From the NCBI GenBank assembly GCA_036346255.1, contig CM070622.1, positions 17,262,751 to 17,326,750 of the forward strand: a DNA stretch of 64,000 bases. The letters run 5' to 3'. The notes beneath the pieces were generated by a model. It ran no database searches. It had not been told where the DNA came from and worked only from the letters and a program-made list of their open reading frames with translations. Both the position numbers and the translations under genes were made by a program. The stretch comes from Ampelocalamus luodianensis. Its lineage: Eukaryota > Streptophyta > Magnoliopsida > Poales > Poaceae. Within the stretch, counting starts at the first letter, position 1; each line of letters begins with the position of its first letter. Below, in pieces: positions 22,714-34,739 of the stretch.

Positions 22714-25510
22714 ATGTCGGATCAATCACCAACCGGTCGGTTTCCACCTAAGTGAGAAAAAGTTGGAGAATCTGAGAAGATCGGATGCTCCCAAAGAAGG
22801 ATGTGATTTCTTGAGATCCGCGTTTGGGGAGCATTCCCGAGCAGATGAAGATGGAGAAATTCTGTTTTTCTCGCATATATCGAATGCGGATTTCGCTACC
22901 AATTCACTCCTTCCTTCCTCAAGTTTTGGAGTATTATGGAGTTGAATTGGTGAATTGCTCCCAATGCCATCGCCAATCTTAGTATTTTTATCTATCTCTG
23001 CGAAGCGCATTTGGGGATTCCAAAGCAGATCCGGATCTATTCAGTACTACTACGGGATGACAAAGTCCGAAAAGCGATTGGGATGCCCGAGAGTGCACCT
23101 TGCGTCTCCATGATGGAAAAGTCGATGAGTACATTTTTATGTACTCAAAATCTTCGTGGTCGCCGTGGAAGAAGAGCTGATTCTATATGAAGATCACGAA
23201 GAAAGACTTCCTTTATTATTCGTAAGAAGGCGGTCGAGAATCCGAGATGGCGCTCCTCTGAGAAAGAGGGAAATGTAGGAAATGGGTCAAGCAATCAAGC
23301 TTCTTAGTGTCAAAGGTCTAATATCTTGGCATGTGGTGAAGGATTTTTCCACGCACGGGTTAGCTTTTGAAGGCCCGAGCACATAAGATGCTCGTACATT
23401 GGTCGTGATGATACGACCAGAGACTCTAAAGATGGTAAGCTATTTTAATGATTCCGACTAGTTTACCTATTTCAGCTTGATTATTTCTTAACTCTTTCAT
23501 TTTACCTTTACTCTATCTACTCGATGAGATTAGAAGCCGGATCAAGATGATTCACACGAGAGCTCGGCGATAAGGCTAGTTTTCTGGATCTTAGCGGCCG
23601 TTTCACTAAGAGAGGATTGAAAGACTTAAGGTAAAAACATCAATCTTGTCTTGTTATCGTACATATTATTTTTATCGGTATACCATAAACCCTCTTTGAT
23701 GTGTAGTCGGTTGGGTTGAGAATCAAAGAGACCACCAAAGATGTGAGCCATTTGATGATCCAACCTCCTTCGACCACACAGATGTCACCCTCCAGAGGTA
23801 GGTAACCAACACAAATAATATTCGGATAAATTATGTTCATCGCCTAACTATCTTTGGTGATGAATTTAGGCGGTCGTCGTACCTTCCAAAGAAGGTCGCC
23901 GAGAACCCTCCGGCCTCACCGAGGCCATCGTTGTGGAGGTAGACGAATCTACATCTACCGACCCGCGATCGTGACCTCGACCAAATGGTCGCGATATCGC
24001 CCGATTTCGATCGCTGGATGTGCAAGATCTAGTCAACCCTACCGGTTTAGAACCGTGAAATCGCTTGATAAGAAGAGGAAGGCCACGCAACGAACTTCAC
24101 TTCGATGCGCTACAAGGGTAAATTCGGAAAAACAACAAGGTATATATATAAAATGAAGAGGTCGATTTATACATACCTTGGATCTTCCTTACCTTCTCTC
24201 TCTCGTTTTAGATCTTACGTGTTCCTGGCCGTGTCCGATCAGAGCACCCTCAGAAAAAGTTCCCGAGGTAGAGGTGGTCGTGGAGGCTCCCACCGTGATA
24301 CTCCTAAAGCAAAACTACCGATGATGAAGTAGCAAAGAAGCCCCGAGCGGGTTTCAAGATCTCGCTCAGATCCTCTAGTAATCCTTACTCCTTCTCCTGA
24401 GGTAGTCATCCCTAGAGACCCTCAACAGTTCCACCTCCTCCAGGAAATACTTCTCAGGTTAACAAATTCCTTTTTTCTCCCCGATTTATCGAGGATAAGG
24501 AACTTGATTAAGCATGGGGAAAGATATCGGACCATCAAGCCAAGCTTGGTCCAGATACCATCTTTTCCGAATATAATGATATAGCAATTCGGGTAAGTGT
24601 TCTACGACCATCCTTACAACTCTTTCTTTTGCAGTTGCTTTGAAAGCTTGCTAAAGAAAGGAATTTTTGTTTTTGTAGCATTTGGTCGAAAACTATGCTG
24701 TGATCGGAGGACTGACCCAGCGAATAAAAATTTTGGAGCAAAAACACTCCGATCTGAGAAGTAAGTACAATTTTCTTTTTGATCTCCTAATGTTTATTAT
24801 CTTGATTCTCCTTATAGACTATCCTTCTCTTTCTATCATATTTGATAGATTTAGAGAAAATTAAAGAAGAGATCAAGGCCAAAGAAGCCCTAATAATAAA
24901 GCTGAGGGAAGAAAATCAGAGTAAGGACCGGTCGATCGAGCATGCGATGACCAGGCAAAAAGAGGTTTTCGACTCTTGTGAGAAGAAAATCAAAGGTAAC
25001 GGCCTGAGACCTAACCAGATTCCATAACTCCAATTGTAAAGAGTACATTAATTTTGTTTATCTACTCGTGCGTAAAAATCAGCACTTGAACGAGCGGAGA
25101 AGACCTCGATTTTGAGCGTAGCCAAAAGGAAGCTTTTGTATTTGGCCTTGATGAGAAGATCAAGGATCTTAACAAGATGATCTTCGATATGGGATCAGAT
25201 CAAGCTTGCCTTCTTTAGAGATCCAACGGAAAAGATGGACTACTTTGGTCAACTTTTGGAAGATCTCAAAGGTCCGCTCAAAACTATGAGGAAAACCATA
25301 CCCGCACAATGAAGTAAGCTATTGTAATCGAGTTAGTGTTGCTTTAGCAAAACTAAAGGCTTCCGATCCTCTGTTAACCTTAAAGTCAGTGGAAGAGGAC
25401 TTCGATCGCTCGAGAGTGAAGCAACAAAACTTCTCGAGAAGTAAAACCTCTCGAGAGAAAGTTGCAGGAAATGGAAGTCGGATCTCCATCTCATAGCGAC
25501 CACCTGGAGG
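22714..25510 (+). pseudogene. Antisense gene of the Tat element ('putative gypsy-type transposon' domain, PF04195-like), broken
   Basis: It starts at ATG 22714 (MSDQSPTGRFPPK). Across several frames the first exon gives the family signature: ending VLEYYGVELVN-like text, then APNAIANLSIFIYLCEAHLG near 22955-23005. A donor GATG|GTAAGC lies at about 23434. Downstream exons encode a coiled coil: HLVENYAVIGGLTQRIKILE (24678 on) and DLEKIKEEIKAKEALIIKL (24849 on), separated by short introns. Stops and frameshifts are frequent. Antisense ORFs between pol and the 3' LTR are known for Tat elements; their function is unknown. It has its own TATA box. Confidence 0.7.
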
Positions 25511-25519
25511 TCCTAATAT

Positions 25520-26500
25520 GTAAACAGATGTAACATTAGACTATGTAAAATGAAAAACTTACCTTTGTCAAAGAAGATCCCGCTTGTCAATGTTGTTAAA
25601 TACTCATATATCTCTAGCCCCGATCGCTTATGTTAGTAGATGAACGTTACTAAAAGAAAGCAAGACACCAGAAATTGAGTAATAACGATGACCATGGTAA
25701 GAGTGTCGATAATGTCTATGACAACGATCTAGGAAATACTAGGAAATCATGTGGTCGGAACCAGCTGACGATTTCGACTAGTCTAGATCTTGTCCATTAT
25801 CGAAGTACTATGAAATACCACTTGTAGTCGTAAGACATAACAAAGACCGGATTTTGCTGATAAGAAGATATGCATTAAGAATGTATGCAAAGAAAAAGAA
25901 AAGAAGAGATAAGTACCGTTGTTTAGAAAATATTTGGATCTGGTCGTAGCGAATCTGAAGAACTAAAGATTTGTTAAAATATGTCGCGAAACGTGCTCAT
26001 GATCAAATCCGACTCGCAATGAGGATTGTAGGAAAAGGACCGCCACTAGAAGCTCCTTCCAGCAAGCGTGACCACGTCAGAGAGGAGAGACTTCACCAGA
26101 GGCTTTCTATGTCCCGACCAAGAGCCAAACTTGATTAGAAATGTAATGTTGAAATAAAATAACAATCTTCAAATTCAAGAAAGAAACGGAAACCAAGTAA
26201 ACCGTCTCGAGTTGGTATTCCTCATACTCATATGATTCCTTTAAGAAAAGAATGTCCTGTCGTGCGTGTGTATCATTGAAGCAATGATCACGCCTAAAAC
26301 CAAGGTGGTCGGTGACATTCAAGTTAGCAACCATGAGTAGTGGAGATCCTATCAAAGGAATATCGGAGAGAATGAGAGTCTTCTCCACCAACCAAAGAAC
26401 GGAATGGCATACGACCGGATCGACAAATAATAAGCATAAACAACCATACTTGTCGTTTTAAGGAAAAGCATCTTTATTGAAAAAGAAAGTAAATGAAATA
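25520..26500. other. Non-coding part of gypsy-2 between antisense gene and pol
   Basis: I see no conserved domain here. The minus-strand frame at 26107-26391 has no recognisable family. Confidence 0.4.
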
Positions 26501-27300
26501 CATGAAATTAAACATAGAACTTACGCAATTGATCAATATTCCAAGAATTAGACAAAACTTGCCCATCGGTCATAGCTAATCGCACCGATCCTGGCCGTAA
26601 CTTCGACCACGCAGTATGGACCTTCCCACTTAGGTGAAAGTTTGTTGCACCGCTTGGTTCTCGAATTTTCTAAGAACCAAACCACCTACGCTAGGTCGCG
26701 AGGTTGCACCTTACGATCGTAGTACCGACGCATGGCTTGCCGGGTAGATCACCGATCGTAGCAAAGCTTGGTTTCGCGTTCTTCAAGGAAATTGATGTCG
26801 CCAAGTCGTCGCTCACACCGATCACTTTCGGAAAAGGAATCGCCGAGCGTAACCAATTTTAAGCTCGGAGGAAGCATGGCTTCGCCCGTAAACCATAAAG
26901 AATGGTGTTTCACCGGTCGCACGACTAGTCGTGGTACGAACGCCCATAATACGTATGGAAGTTCTTGAACCCAAGCTCGACCGCTGAATTAATCGATCGA
27001 ATACTCGCCGTTTGATCCCTTGCATTATGATACCATTGGCTCGCTTCAATCGCTCCATTGCTCGTGGATGAGCAATGTGTTAAATGTATCTTGATACCTA
27101 GTTCTTCGCGTGCATTCTCGAAATTGCCGCTTGAAAACCGGGCACCGTTATCGCGATTATACGATCGGGTACACCAAACCGTAATCACGCTTTTTGTTAG
27201 GAACCTCTTGGCGCTTGGCTTGTAGTTTTTACAACCGGCTCGGCCGATCTATTTAGTGAACGTGTCAATCATAACGAACAGAACTCAAAGCCCCGGTGCT
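26500..27300 (-). pseudogene. Gypsy-2 integrase, broken
   Basis: Reading right to left on the minus strand: RIITDNGARFSSGNFE (about 27130-27180), then TTSRATGETPFFMVYG (26890-26930), then LSPKWEGPY and DGQVLSNSWNIDQLRKFY up to ~26515. These are the core and C-terminal signatures of Tat-type integrases. Frameshifts separate the blocks. The enzyme would insert element DNA into the host genome. Confidence 0.8.
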
Positions 27301-28109
27301 CTTGGGAAAGGTCCTGAATGTCCATCCCCTGTGTGCAAAAGGCCAAAAGAGGAATTGTTTGCAAAGCTTGAGACGGCCGATGTACTTGTCGACTATGAAA
27401 TCGACATTGTACGCGCTTCGTCACGAGCTCTTTTGCATCATGAAGGGCAGTTGGCAAGAGTATCCTTGCCTAAAGGCTTTACCAACCAAAGTTCTCAGAG
27501 GAATGATGTGCTCCACAGAACTCTCCATGAATTTCGCTAGCAATTTAATACCTTCCGAGTGAGATATGCATCTCATCAACACTCCATGAGATCCTCGCTA
27601 TACAAGGTACGCTCAATGAGAGTGTATGATTTGGCTTTTCGCAATGCGATCACCTCTACATCATCTTCTCGGAATTAGGTCATGTCAAGATAATTGTAGA
27701 TCGATGTCATCCAATCTCTACCGTGGTCGTGATGGCGCCAACCATCATCGACTGCGGAGCATCCATGTTCGCGAATCGAGGTGTGCAACCTCCTTGCTAA
27801 CATCTATGTCCTCGGAAGGCTCGACGACCGAGGGTGAATCGAAGCTCAAGAAAGACTCGGGCGGACGGATGTCCGTGTGGAAGCCATCCGCCAATCAGTC
27901 CGCGAAAGTTTTCCTTTCTAGGAATGTGTTGATCCGAAACCGAAGAAATGCTTTTCGAAGTTTCCGCATTTCCGCCGATATGATGACATCTTGGTACTAG
28001 AGCATTGATACTCTTTCCCTACTTGATTCGCTACTAGTTGAGAATCGCCTTTCACTAGCAATCTGCGAATCCCGAGCGAACGAGCCGCCTGAAGTCCGCC
28101 AAGAAACCT

Positions 28110-28550
28110 TCATATTCTCGCCACATTGTTAGTAGCGAAAGTTAAACTGAATGACGACTTTATTTGTTCACCAAGAGGGGAAATCAAGACGACCTCACCC
28201 GAGCCATGCAACATCAAGGAACCATCGGTACATTGTCCACTCGCCGTGGTGCTCGTACTCGCCCTTGGGTGGGTTCGGGTTTGTCCATTCGCAATGAATT
28301 CCGCCATTGCTCGACTTGATTGTCGTCGTGGGACAAAATGGAGATCGAACGCCCCAAGCTCAACCGCCCATTTTGATATTCGCCCCGATGACTCCTGCTT
28401 CCCAGACTTGACCAAGGGATATCCAGAGGTACGACCACTTTGTGGGCCCGAAAATAATGCCTTAGTTTCCTTGAAGCCATAAGGAGACCATAGAGCAATT
28501 TTTGTACTGCAGATACCTTTCTTTTGGTCCATGTAAGACTTCACTTACGT
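28110..28550 (-). pseudogene. Gypsy-2 RNase H region, broken
   Basis: One frame reads SSGRISKWAVELGAFDLHFV (end of the first RNase H/connection), then SRAMAEFIA and, further on, DGSLMLHGSGEVVLISPLG and SLTFATNNVA. This is the start of a second RNase H domain. Two RNase H domains are a hallmark of the Tat lineage. Confidence 0.75.
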
Positions 28551-28599
28551 AATATATTGGTCGTTGAACATTGTCTCGTTCTACGACCAAGACACCACT

Positions 28600-29560
28600 A
28601 ACCGCTTGTGGCGTTGCCCACGTAAATTAGTATGTTTCTCCCAATCTTGGAGAAACTAAGATTGGGGACTCGTAAGGTACCGCTTTAATTCTTCAAAGGC
28701 GCTGCTTGCTTCTTTAGTCCATTCAAACTCCCATGTTTCGGAGAAGCTTAAAGAAAGGTAGTCCTTTTTCGCCTAACCGCTATGAAACGACTTAACGCCG
28801 CCATACAACAAAGTTAACTGACTTCCTTCTTGTGGTTGGATCACAGATCCGATCGATGGCGGCGATTTTCGTTGGATTTGCTTCAATGCCTCTAGCTGAA
28901 ACTAGGAACCCAAGAAGCTTTCCGACTAAACTCGAACACATATTTCTCTGTATTTAACTTAAGGTTATGACGCCTTAAGTTATTGAAAGTCTCTTGCGTG
29001 TCTAGAATATGATCCCCGCCGTTGACGCTTTTACGACTGATCATCAACGAGGCTTCAAGATTCCGACCCACCGAGGGCTAAAGGTCTTTGCATCAACCTT
29101 GGAATGTTGCACCAAAGATTCTTGAGACCAAATGGCATTTTTACATAACAGTAAGTACCATATGGGGTGATAAAGGAAGTTTTCTCTTCATCTTATTTAC
29201 TCATATTGATCCGTGGTACCTCGAGTAAGCATCCAAAAACTTAACAACTCACACCCGAGTAGAGTCTACAAGTTGATCAATGCGAGGAAGGGAAAGTCAT
29301 CCTTCTGACAAGCTTTATTAAGATCTGTAAAGTCAATACACATTCGCCATTTCCGCTGGCTTTTCTAACCATTACAGATTGGCGAGCCACTCAGGTGGTC
29401 GACTCACGAATGAACCCAGCTTTGAGAAGCTTGTTGATCTCCGATCGATTGCTTCTTTTCGATCAAAGTAAACGCCGTAGCTTCGCTTGACCGGTTTTTT
29501 GTTAGGTCAGAGTGCTAGCCTATGCTCGATCACCTCGGGACTCGGGCATGTTGGACGCCG
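28600..29560 (-). pseudogene. Gypsy-2 reverse transcriptase, heavily degraded
   Basis: Short blocks survive in different frames: FLDAYSRYHG near 29230, GATFQGWCK-like text near 29090, ILDTQETFNNLRRHNLKLN at 28960-29015 and WLEKPAEMANVY near 29345. Order and direction match a reverse transcriptase between the protease and RNase H. The YVDD box is not clean. Confidence 0.65.
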
Positions 29561-29960
29561 CCATGCGAATACGCCCCGATTAGCTCGGAGGAAGGAGACG
29601 GCGACTCTTCCTATTTAGGTCGAGTCTGTCCCCACCAGTATCTTGGCACCCTCGAGAAGCGCTTCCATCGAGTTGTACCTCTTTCAACCGGTCGGAAGGT
29701 TTTGGTGTCATCTTCGCCTTGAACTTTTGACTCGCATGTTAACGGTGTTAGTTCCTGGTCGGAAGTTCATCGACCACTCTAAACACTTCCGATCGCATGC
29801 GTAGGCTATCTTCGATCACCTCGACCGTGATTACACCTTTCGGTCCCTGCATTTTCAAACTCGATAACCGTAATGCGTGGCTATCGGGAACTTTGCTAAA
29901 GCGGACGCATCGAGAATTGCATTGTATGCGATCTCAAGTTCACCACATCGAATGAAACTT

Positions 29961-30263
29961 TTACGTTCTGGTTGTCGGGTTTTCGAACGTAACTAGTAGG
30001 GACAAGTGCCCTATTGGTTTAGCAGTAGACCCAGGCACTATGCCGTGAAAGGCATATTTCACTGGTTTTATCTTGGATTTGGGAATCTGCATATCTTCTA
30101 AAGCACTTGCAAATAGAATATTCAATGAACTACCCCCATCTATCAAAACCTGATTAACTTTGCAGTTATTAATAGTAGGCTCAATGACAATTGGAAACCT
30201 ACCTGGTCGAGTTGAAGGAATAGGGCAGTCTTCTTTGCTGAAGGAGATTATTGTCTCCACCAC
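29961..30263 (-). pseudogene. Gypsy-2 protease
   Basis: A 100-aa open frame carries VNQVLIDGGSSLNILFASAL, the aspartic protease signature of Tat/Athila-type Gypsy elements, followed by KPIGHLSLLVTFE. It precedes RT in element sense. Confidence 0.85.
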
Positions 30264-30365
30264 CTTGAAGGTTTAACGACGATCGAAGGTTGGTAAGGTT
30301 GACCTCTCGCTCCATGGCTTTCGGTGACGTGCGACTCGTGACGAAGAAGACCCGCGAAGATCACA

Positions 30366-32706
30366 TCAACGGTGTCGAGGTTCTTGGTACTCCATCTCTT
30401 CGCCACCATCTTTGTCCTTCTTGAGTTTGTTTCCGAGCTCTTGAATCGACGGAGTGGTCCTTACCCGCATAATAATCTTCCGACTTCTTTTGCCAAGCGC
30501 GACAATTGCGCAAATCGTGTCCTGCTTACTGATGAAGAGGACACCATTTTTTGTTTTTCTTGTAACCATTAGTCGGAGCTTTGGCCTTGCCACGACCAGT
30601 ATAATCTTTTCTTCCTTTTGTAGATTTTTCAGGAACAGTCAGAACCTCTTTGTCGTTGGCTCTGCCATGTTTCTTTTCTTGAGAGCCTTCTTTAGTTTCT
30701 TTTCCGCCCTATCTAAGCCAGGTTGGGGGATCTTATCCTTTCGATCAACAGCTTCGTTCCACTCGACCGCTTCACTGGCCGTAGCGTACTTGTCAGCCAT
30801 GTCGAAGAGCTCGATGGTTGTTCGTGGAGGATGTATAGCTAAATCCTCCGTAAACCTTCGATTTCTTAATCCCGCTTTGAAGGCTTGGATAACGGAAGAT
30901 TCTGCGACCTCTGGTATTGAGTTACGGACTTGGCTAAATCTTTTAATATACTGCCGGAGAGTCTCGTTTGATTTTTGCCGTATCCTATGGAGATCGTCTT
31001 CCTTTCCAGGGCGATCATACGTACCCTGAAAATTTGCAATTAAAAGGTCGCAGAGTTGCTCCCAAGTATACACGGATCCGATCGGAAGGTTAAGCAACCA
31101 AGATCAGGCTGATCCTTCTAATATCAGAGGAAGATAATTCGCCATTACATTTTCATCACCACCTGCAGCTCTGATAGCGGTGGTGTATATCTGGAGAAAT
31201 TCTAAGGGATTTTGGGTCCCATTGAATTTATCCATATTGGTCGGTCGGAACCTATTTGGCCAACGTACAGCCTGGAGCCCTGCTGAGAAAGCTCGACAGC
31301 CTGTGATAGTTTCGTGGCGCCTTCTTTGAAAAGACGCTGGATTGTAATCGGTCGAGATCGATTTCTAGGAACAGTTGTCGATGCTCCAATGTCCCGATCC
31401 GGCCGTGGACGTTAGTAAAACGCCGACCGCTTGCTCGCTCGGATGATGCCGAGATCACCGTGTCCAGCGATGGTTCGCTCGACGGTGATGGCGAGGATTC
31501 TTGAAATAATCTCCTCCTCGTGACTGGTTGGTCGGAATCGCCGAGGTGGTCGCAGCAGTCAATTGATCCCCAACGCGACCATGTAGGCTTCGCTTTGGGA
31601 AGAATGCCGTGATGAAGTCATGGTTCGACTTTGCGGGTGCCTTCGCTCCCGATAAGCTTCGCGCGTTGCATTGTCTCGTTGGATAATCTCCGATACTTGA
31701 CTGCGAGTTGGGCAAAACTCGAGTCTGCCGGGCGGGTAAGAAGTATTTAAAATATCCCCGACTCGCTGCGGTTTTGTATAGTTACCAAGGTCTCGAGGAT
31801 TTCGCCGAAAGAAGGTGTTTGATGGCTTACATCCTCCGACCTTCCGGTGGATCTTGCCCGTCCCTCACATTGGTTTGGGAAGGATCGACGTATTAATCGG
31901 TGAACATCTACCGCCTGTCACCTCCGGCATTTGGTGCTTGACCACCCGTACCATCTCCATTAGGACGTGGTGGCGAGGCAATGTGGAGAACCGCATACGG
32001 CATTGTGATCCGTATCTCCGATCGCATTGACCTCGTGCTTCCAAAGCGTCCTCGATGAGCTTCCATCGTAATCAACAGAGCCTCTCGCAGCTTCGCGAAG
32101 TTTCCACGACGGAGAGCAGTCGGTGATCAGCACCTCCTGAGGTTTTTGGAAGGACCTCAGCCTGATTCGGCGAATCGCTGATCGAATGCTGAGCTTTATC
32201 ATCCCCACTTGGTTTACGACCAATGGAGGTTTCATTGACACCGTCACTAAGTGTCGTTTGGCTCCTGGAATTACTAGAAGCCGCTGGTGAGTACCTATCA
32301 ACCATGATCGCATCAAAGGTATGTTGAATTTCGGGTTGCGGTGTTGAATTTTCGTCACCTTTCTTGCCGGTCCAAAGGGCCGGGCTTGCTGAGGATTTGG
32401 GGTGTTCCGAACGGTCGAAACACTTCTTCCGAGACCGCCACCGATCGAAGCGGTGTGTCTTCATCCATCCGTTATTCGCGATTTACGCCTGGCGAGCCGC
32501 AGAGAGGAGGATGATGAAGAGATTCTGTTTTCCTCCATGGCGCGCATACATGCATCCATGTCGAGGTTGGCATAGTCCTCCAAGTCGAACCAATTTTCTT
32601 CATTCCAACTTCCCGCCATAACCGCATCAGCGATCATAGACGGGGAATGGACAAAGATTTGATGAGCAGAGAAAAATCTTCTGAGATTCCACGCCGCGTT
32701 CCCCAC
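30366..32706 (-). pseudogene. Gypsy-2 gag, broken
   Basis: The best piece is 31097-30639: WEQLCDLLIANFQGTYDRPG, then ETLRQYIKRFSQVRNSIPEV and FKAGLRNRRFTEDLAI, which are the retrotransposon gag signature (PF03732-like). A charged Lys-rich tail follows. Upstream pieces (32706-32461) hold an acidic, Ser-rich N terminus. Frames are interrupted throughout 31100-32460. Confidence 0.8.
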
Positions 32707-32710
32707 GGAC

Positions 32711-32717
32711 GGCGCCA
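32711..32717 (-). promoter_or_regulatory. Gypsy-2 primer-binding site core
   Basis: The minus strand reads TGGCGCCGTCCGTGGGGA beginning two bases from the LTR; TGGCGCC is the usual start of plant Gypsy primer-binding sites. Confidence 0.85.
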
Positions 32718-32719
32718 GC

Positions 32720-33377
32720 TGTCGACGATCAAGACGTCGATCTTACGAAAATAGAAAGGAGAAAATGACGTGGGAAATCTCAGGGAATAATGGGACTGCT
32801 CTTTTATTAATATGAACTAGAATTTACAAGGTATAGCCTAAGGACTCTGCTTGCCCTCTTGCTAACTCAAACTATTACACGAATCTATGGCTTGTGCTTT
32901 TTGTCTTCCTTCTTCTGTTGCCTTTTTCCCCCTCTCCTTGATCCGCCCAGGTTCCATCTTTAAATAGCCCTCGAAGAGGTGGCAGTTACTTCCGGAGAAG
33001 GTGCACGATGCGGCGCTGCGTCCTGCCTGAGTCAAGTGAAGGTTGATACAGAATCACCGTTTGGCGGTTATATGTCTATGAAACATATAACCGCATCGGA
33101 GGTTGTTCACCGTGTGTCTTGGATAAGATACGTCGATGGAATATGCACGTGTTCCATTCATCATACGGTAGAGAATATACCTTGGAATCGCTTCTACCTT
33201 CTACGAGCGCTTCTCCGGTGGAAGCTTGGCTTGGGCCTTCGTTCGACCAGGGTACCCATTATGTAACCTCTGGAATCTCTACGACCAGTGAGGTCGTGCA
33301 CCTCAAAAGTTACGACCATGAAGACATATGGTCTTTTATATATTAAAGATAATATATAGAGGTTTTAATCCTCGTCA
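32720..33377 (-). repeat. Gypsy-2 5' LTR
   Basis: 658 bp, aligned with 21756-22400 with small indels. It is followed by CCGAG. Confidence 0.92.
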
Positions 33378-33426
33378 CCGAGATCCCCCTTTCTTTACCA
33401 TCTAGTTCCGTAGCTATGACAGTATC

Positions 33427-33473
33427 ACACTCAAATTCAATTCGTATCACACTCAAACAACAATCTCCACCTT
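33427..33473 (-). repeat. Copia-1 3' LTR inner end and polypurine tract
   Basis: 33427-33462 completes the LTR (ACACTCAAAT...CAAACAACA). A 22-bp segment with ATTCGTATCACACTCAAA is duplicated relative to the other LTR. 33463-33473 is the polypurine tract. Confidence 0.8.
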
Positions 33474-33479
33474 GAAATG

Positions 33480-34735
33480 AATTCCTCCTGTATATCAAGT
33501 ATGTTCGACGCTTGCATATCTCATTCGTGTCATTTCATTCCAAGTTCCGGCTCAAAACCAATCCACCCAATGTTAATAGGTTTTTTCAGCCTATTCAGTA
33601 ATAGCTATCCTTTTGTGCCCAAGTCCAAGCATGAGATGAGACTTTTCCTTTGCTTTGAGGAACCAAAGCTTTCAGAGGCAGGAAGTCATCACACCAACAT
33701 AGGAAAAATCCAGTGAATGCCATTGTGCTAATGAAAATTGCAATCAAACTTCGATTGCAACTGTGAACATGGGCAGGCATTGGCTATGTATGGGGCACTC
33801 ACTAATCACTATTAGCATGAAACAACTAGCAGAAAGAAAGATGAATGCACTTTCAGTCCTTGCTCTTCAGCATGTACTCACACGAGGGACCCTCAAATCT
33901 CTATTTTAGACCATCATCTTTTGATCCCTTTACCGAAGTGATTGATAGTAGGGCTAGGCTCATCATATGGCTTCTTCTATTGGCTAGTGTGAACTCACTT
34001 CTATTATATATCAAGATAGGGGCATCAGTACTTGGCTGACCGCCCGGTGGAAGACCAGGTTCCACCACACATGGGCAACTTTCATAGTCCAAGATTATTT
34101 TCCTCATATGTAATTGAACCTCAACGTGGAAATGTCCGATTTTATATAAAAAAAAAATATGGTCTTCATGAAGGTCTGTTTTGTTTCAGGAATATAGGTA
34201 CCGAAGTTCCATAGCGGTAGGTACCAAGGAGAAGATGAGTCAGGGCTGATTGACAAGACTAGATAGACTTAAATTTGTATGTTTTAGTGGGTACTTGTAG
34301 ATGGCGCTAGGCTATATATGTTTCTTTATGTTGATGACATCCTTATTGCTGGGAAGAGTCATTCTGCGGTTGATGAAGTTAAGGCCATGCTCAAGAGTTG
34401 ATGAGAGGTAAACTAGGAATGGATGTCAATCTCTTGTTTAGGGGTGGATAAAGTGAGGAAGTGTGTGGGGGGCGGCGGCACCTCTTGATCAGCAAGGAAG
34501 GCTCACTACAGAATAAAGAGAAAGCGAAAGGGACAATAGAGCTAGGGAAAGGATAAGTGTACTTACTCAGGCTGTGCACTTGGCTGAGCGAGATCTTCCC
34601 TTTTGGCATGACAACCGCCTACCTACACTAACATAACTAATGCAGATGGTGGAAGTTAGTAGTTCTCCTATCGCAGTATTATACATCTCTCTCACGCTTA
34701 GACCCTAAGACCTTCTCAGTTCTCTAGGAAGGATA
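33480..34735. other. Foreign insert in copia-1, organelle-like, with a plus-strand Copia RT scrap
   Basis: Between the copia-1 polypurine tract and the end of its pol lies ~1.25 kb that does not continue the element. Style and word use (CTTTGAGGAACCAAAGC, TTTCAGAGGCAGGAAG) remind me of grass mitochondrial spacer DNA. A plus-strand reading at ~34320-34400 gives FLYVDDILIAGKSHSAVDEV, a Copia reverse transcriptase scrap in the opposite orientation. Mitochondrial origin is unproven. Confidence 0.35.
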
Positions 34736-34739
34736 CGAT

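Larger units (their letters stand above)
21756..33377 (-). mobile_element. Tat-type Ty3/Gypsy retrotransposon (gypsy-2), complete but decayed
   Basis: LTRs are 21756-22400 and 32720-33377 (TGTCGACGATCAA...TAATCCTCGTCA). The target duplication CCGAG is at 21751-21755 and 33378-33382. The primer-binding site GGCGCCA lies at 32711-32717, two bases from the LTR, giving minus orientation. Gag, protease, RT, RNase H and integrase follow leftwards. A ~4-kb stretch between pol and the 3' LTR holds an antisense gene, a known feature of the Tat lineage. Confidence 0.9.
8115..33421 (+). mobile_element. Gypsy-type solo LTR, interrupted (host of the inner nest)
   Basis: It starts TGTCGAGGGGG at 8115 and ends GCTATGACA at 33421. 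GTATC lies on both sides (8110-8114 and 33422-33426). Its own sequence is 8115 to ~8265, 21361-21755 and 33383-33421. A TATA-like CTATAAATTGG at ~21617 and GCAATAAAGGC at ~21668 suggest plus orientation. The total is about 580-600 bp. No internal coding region of its own is present, so it is read as a solo LTR. Confidence 0.7.
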
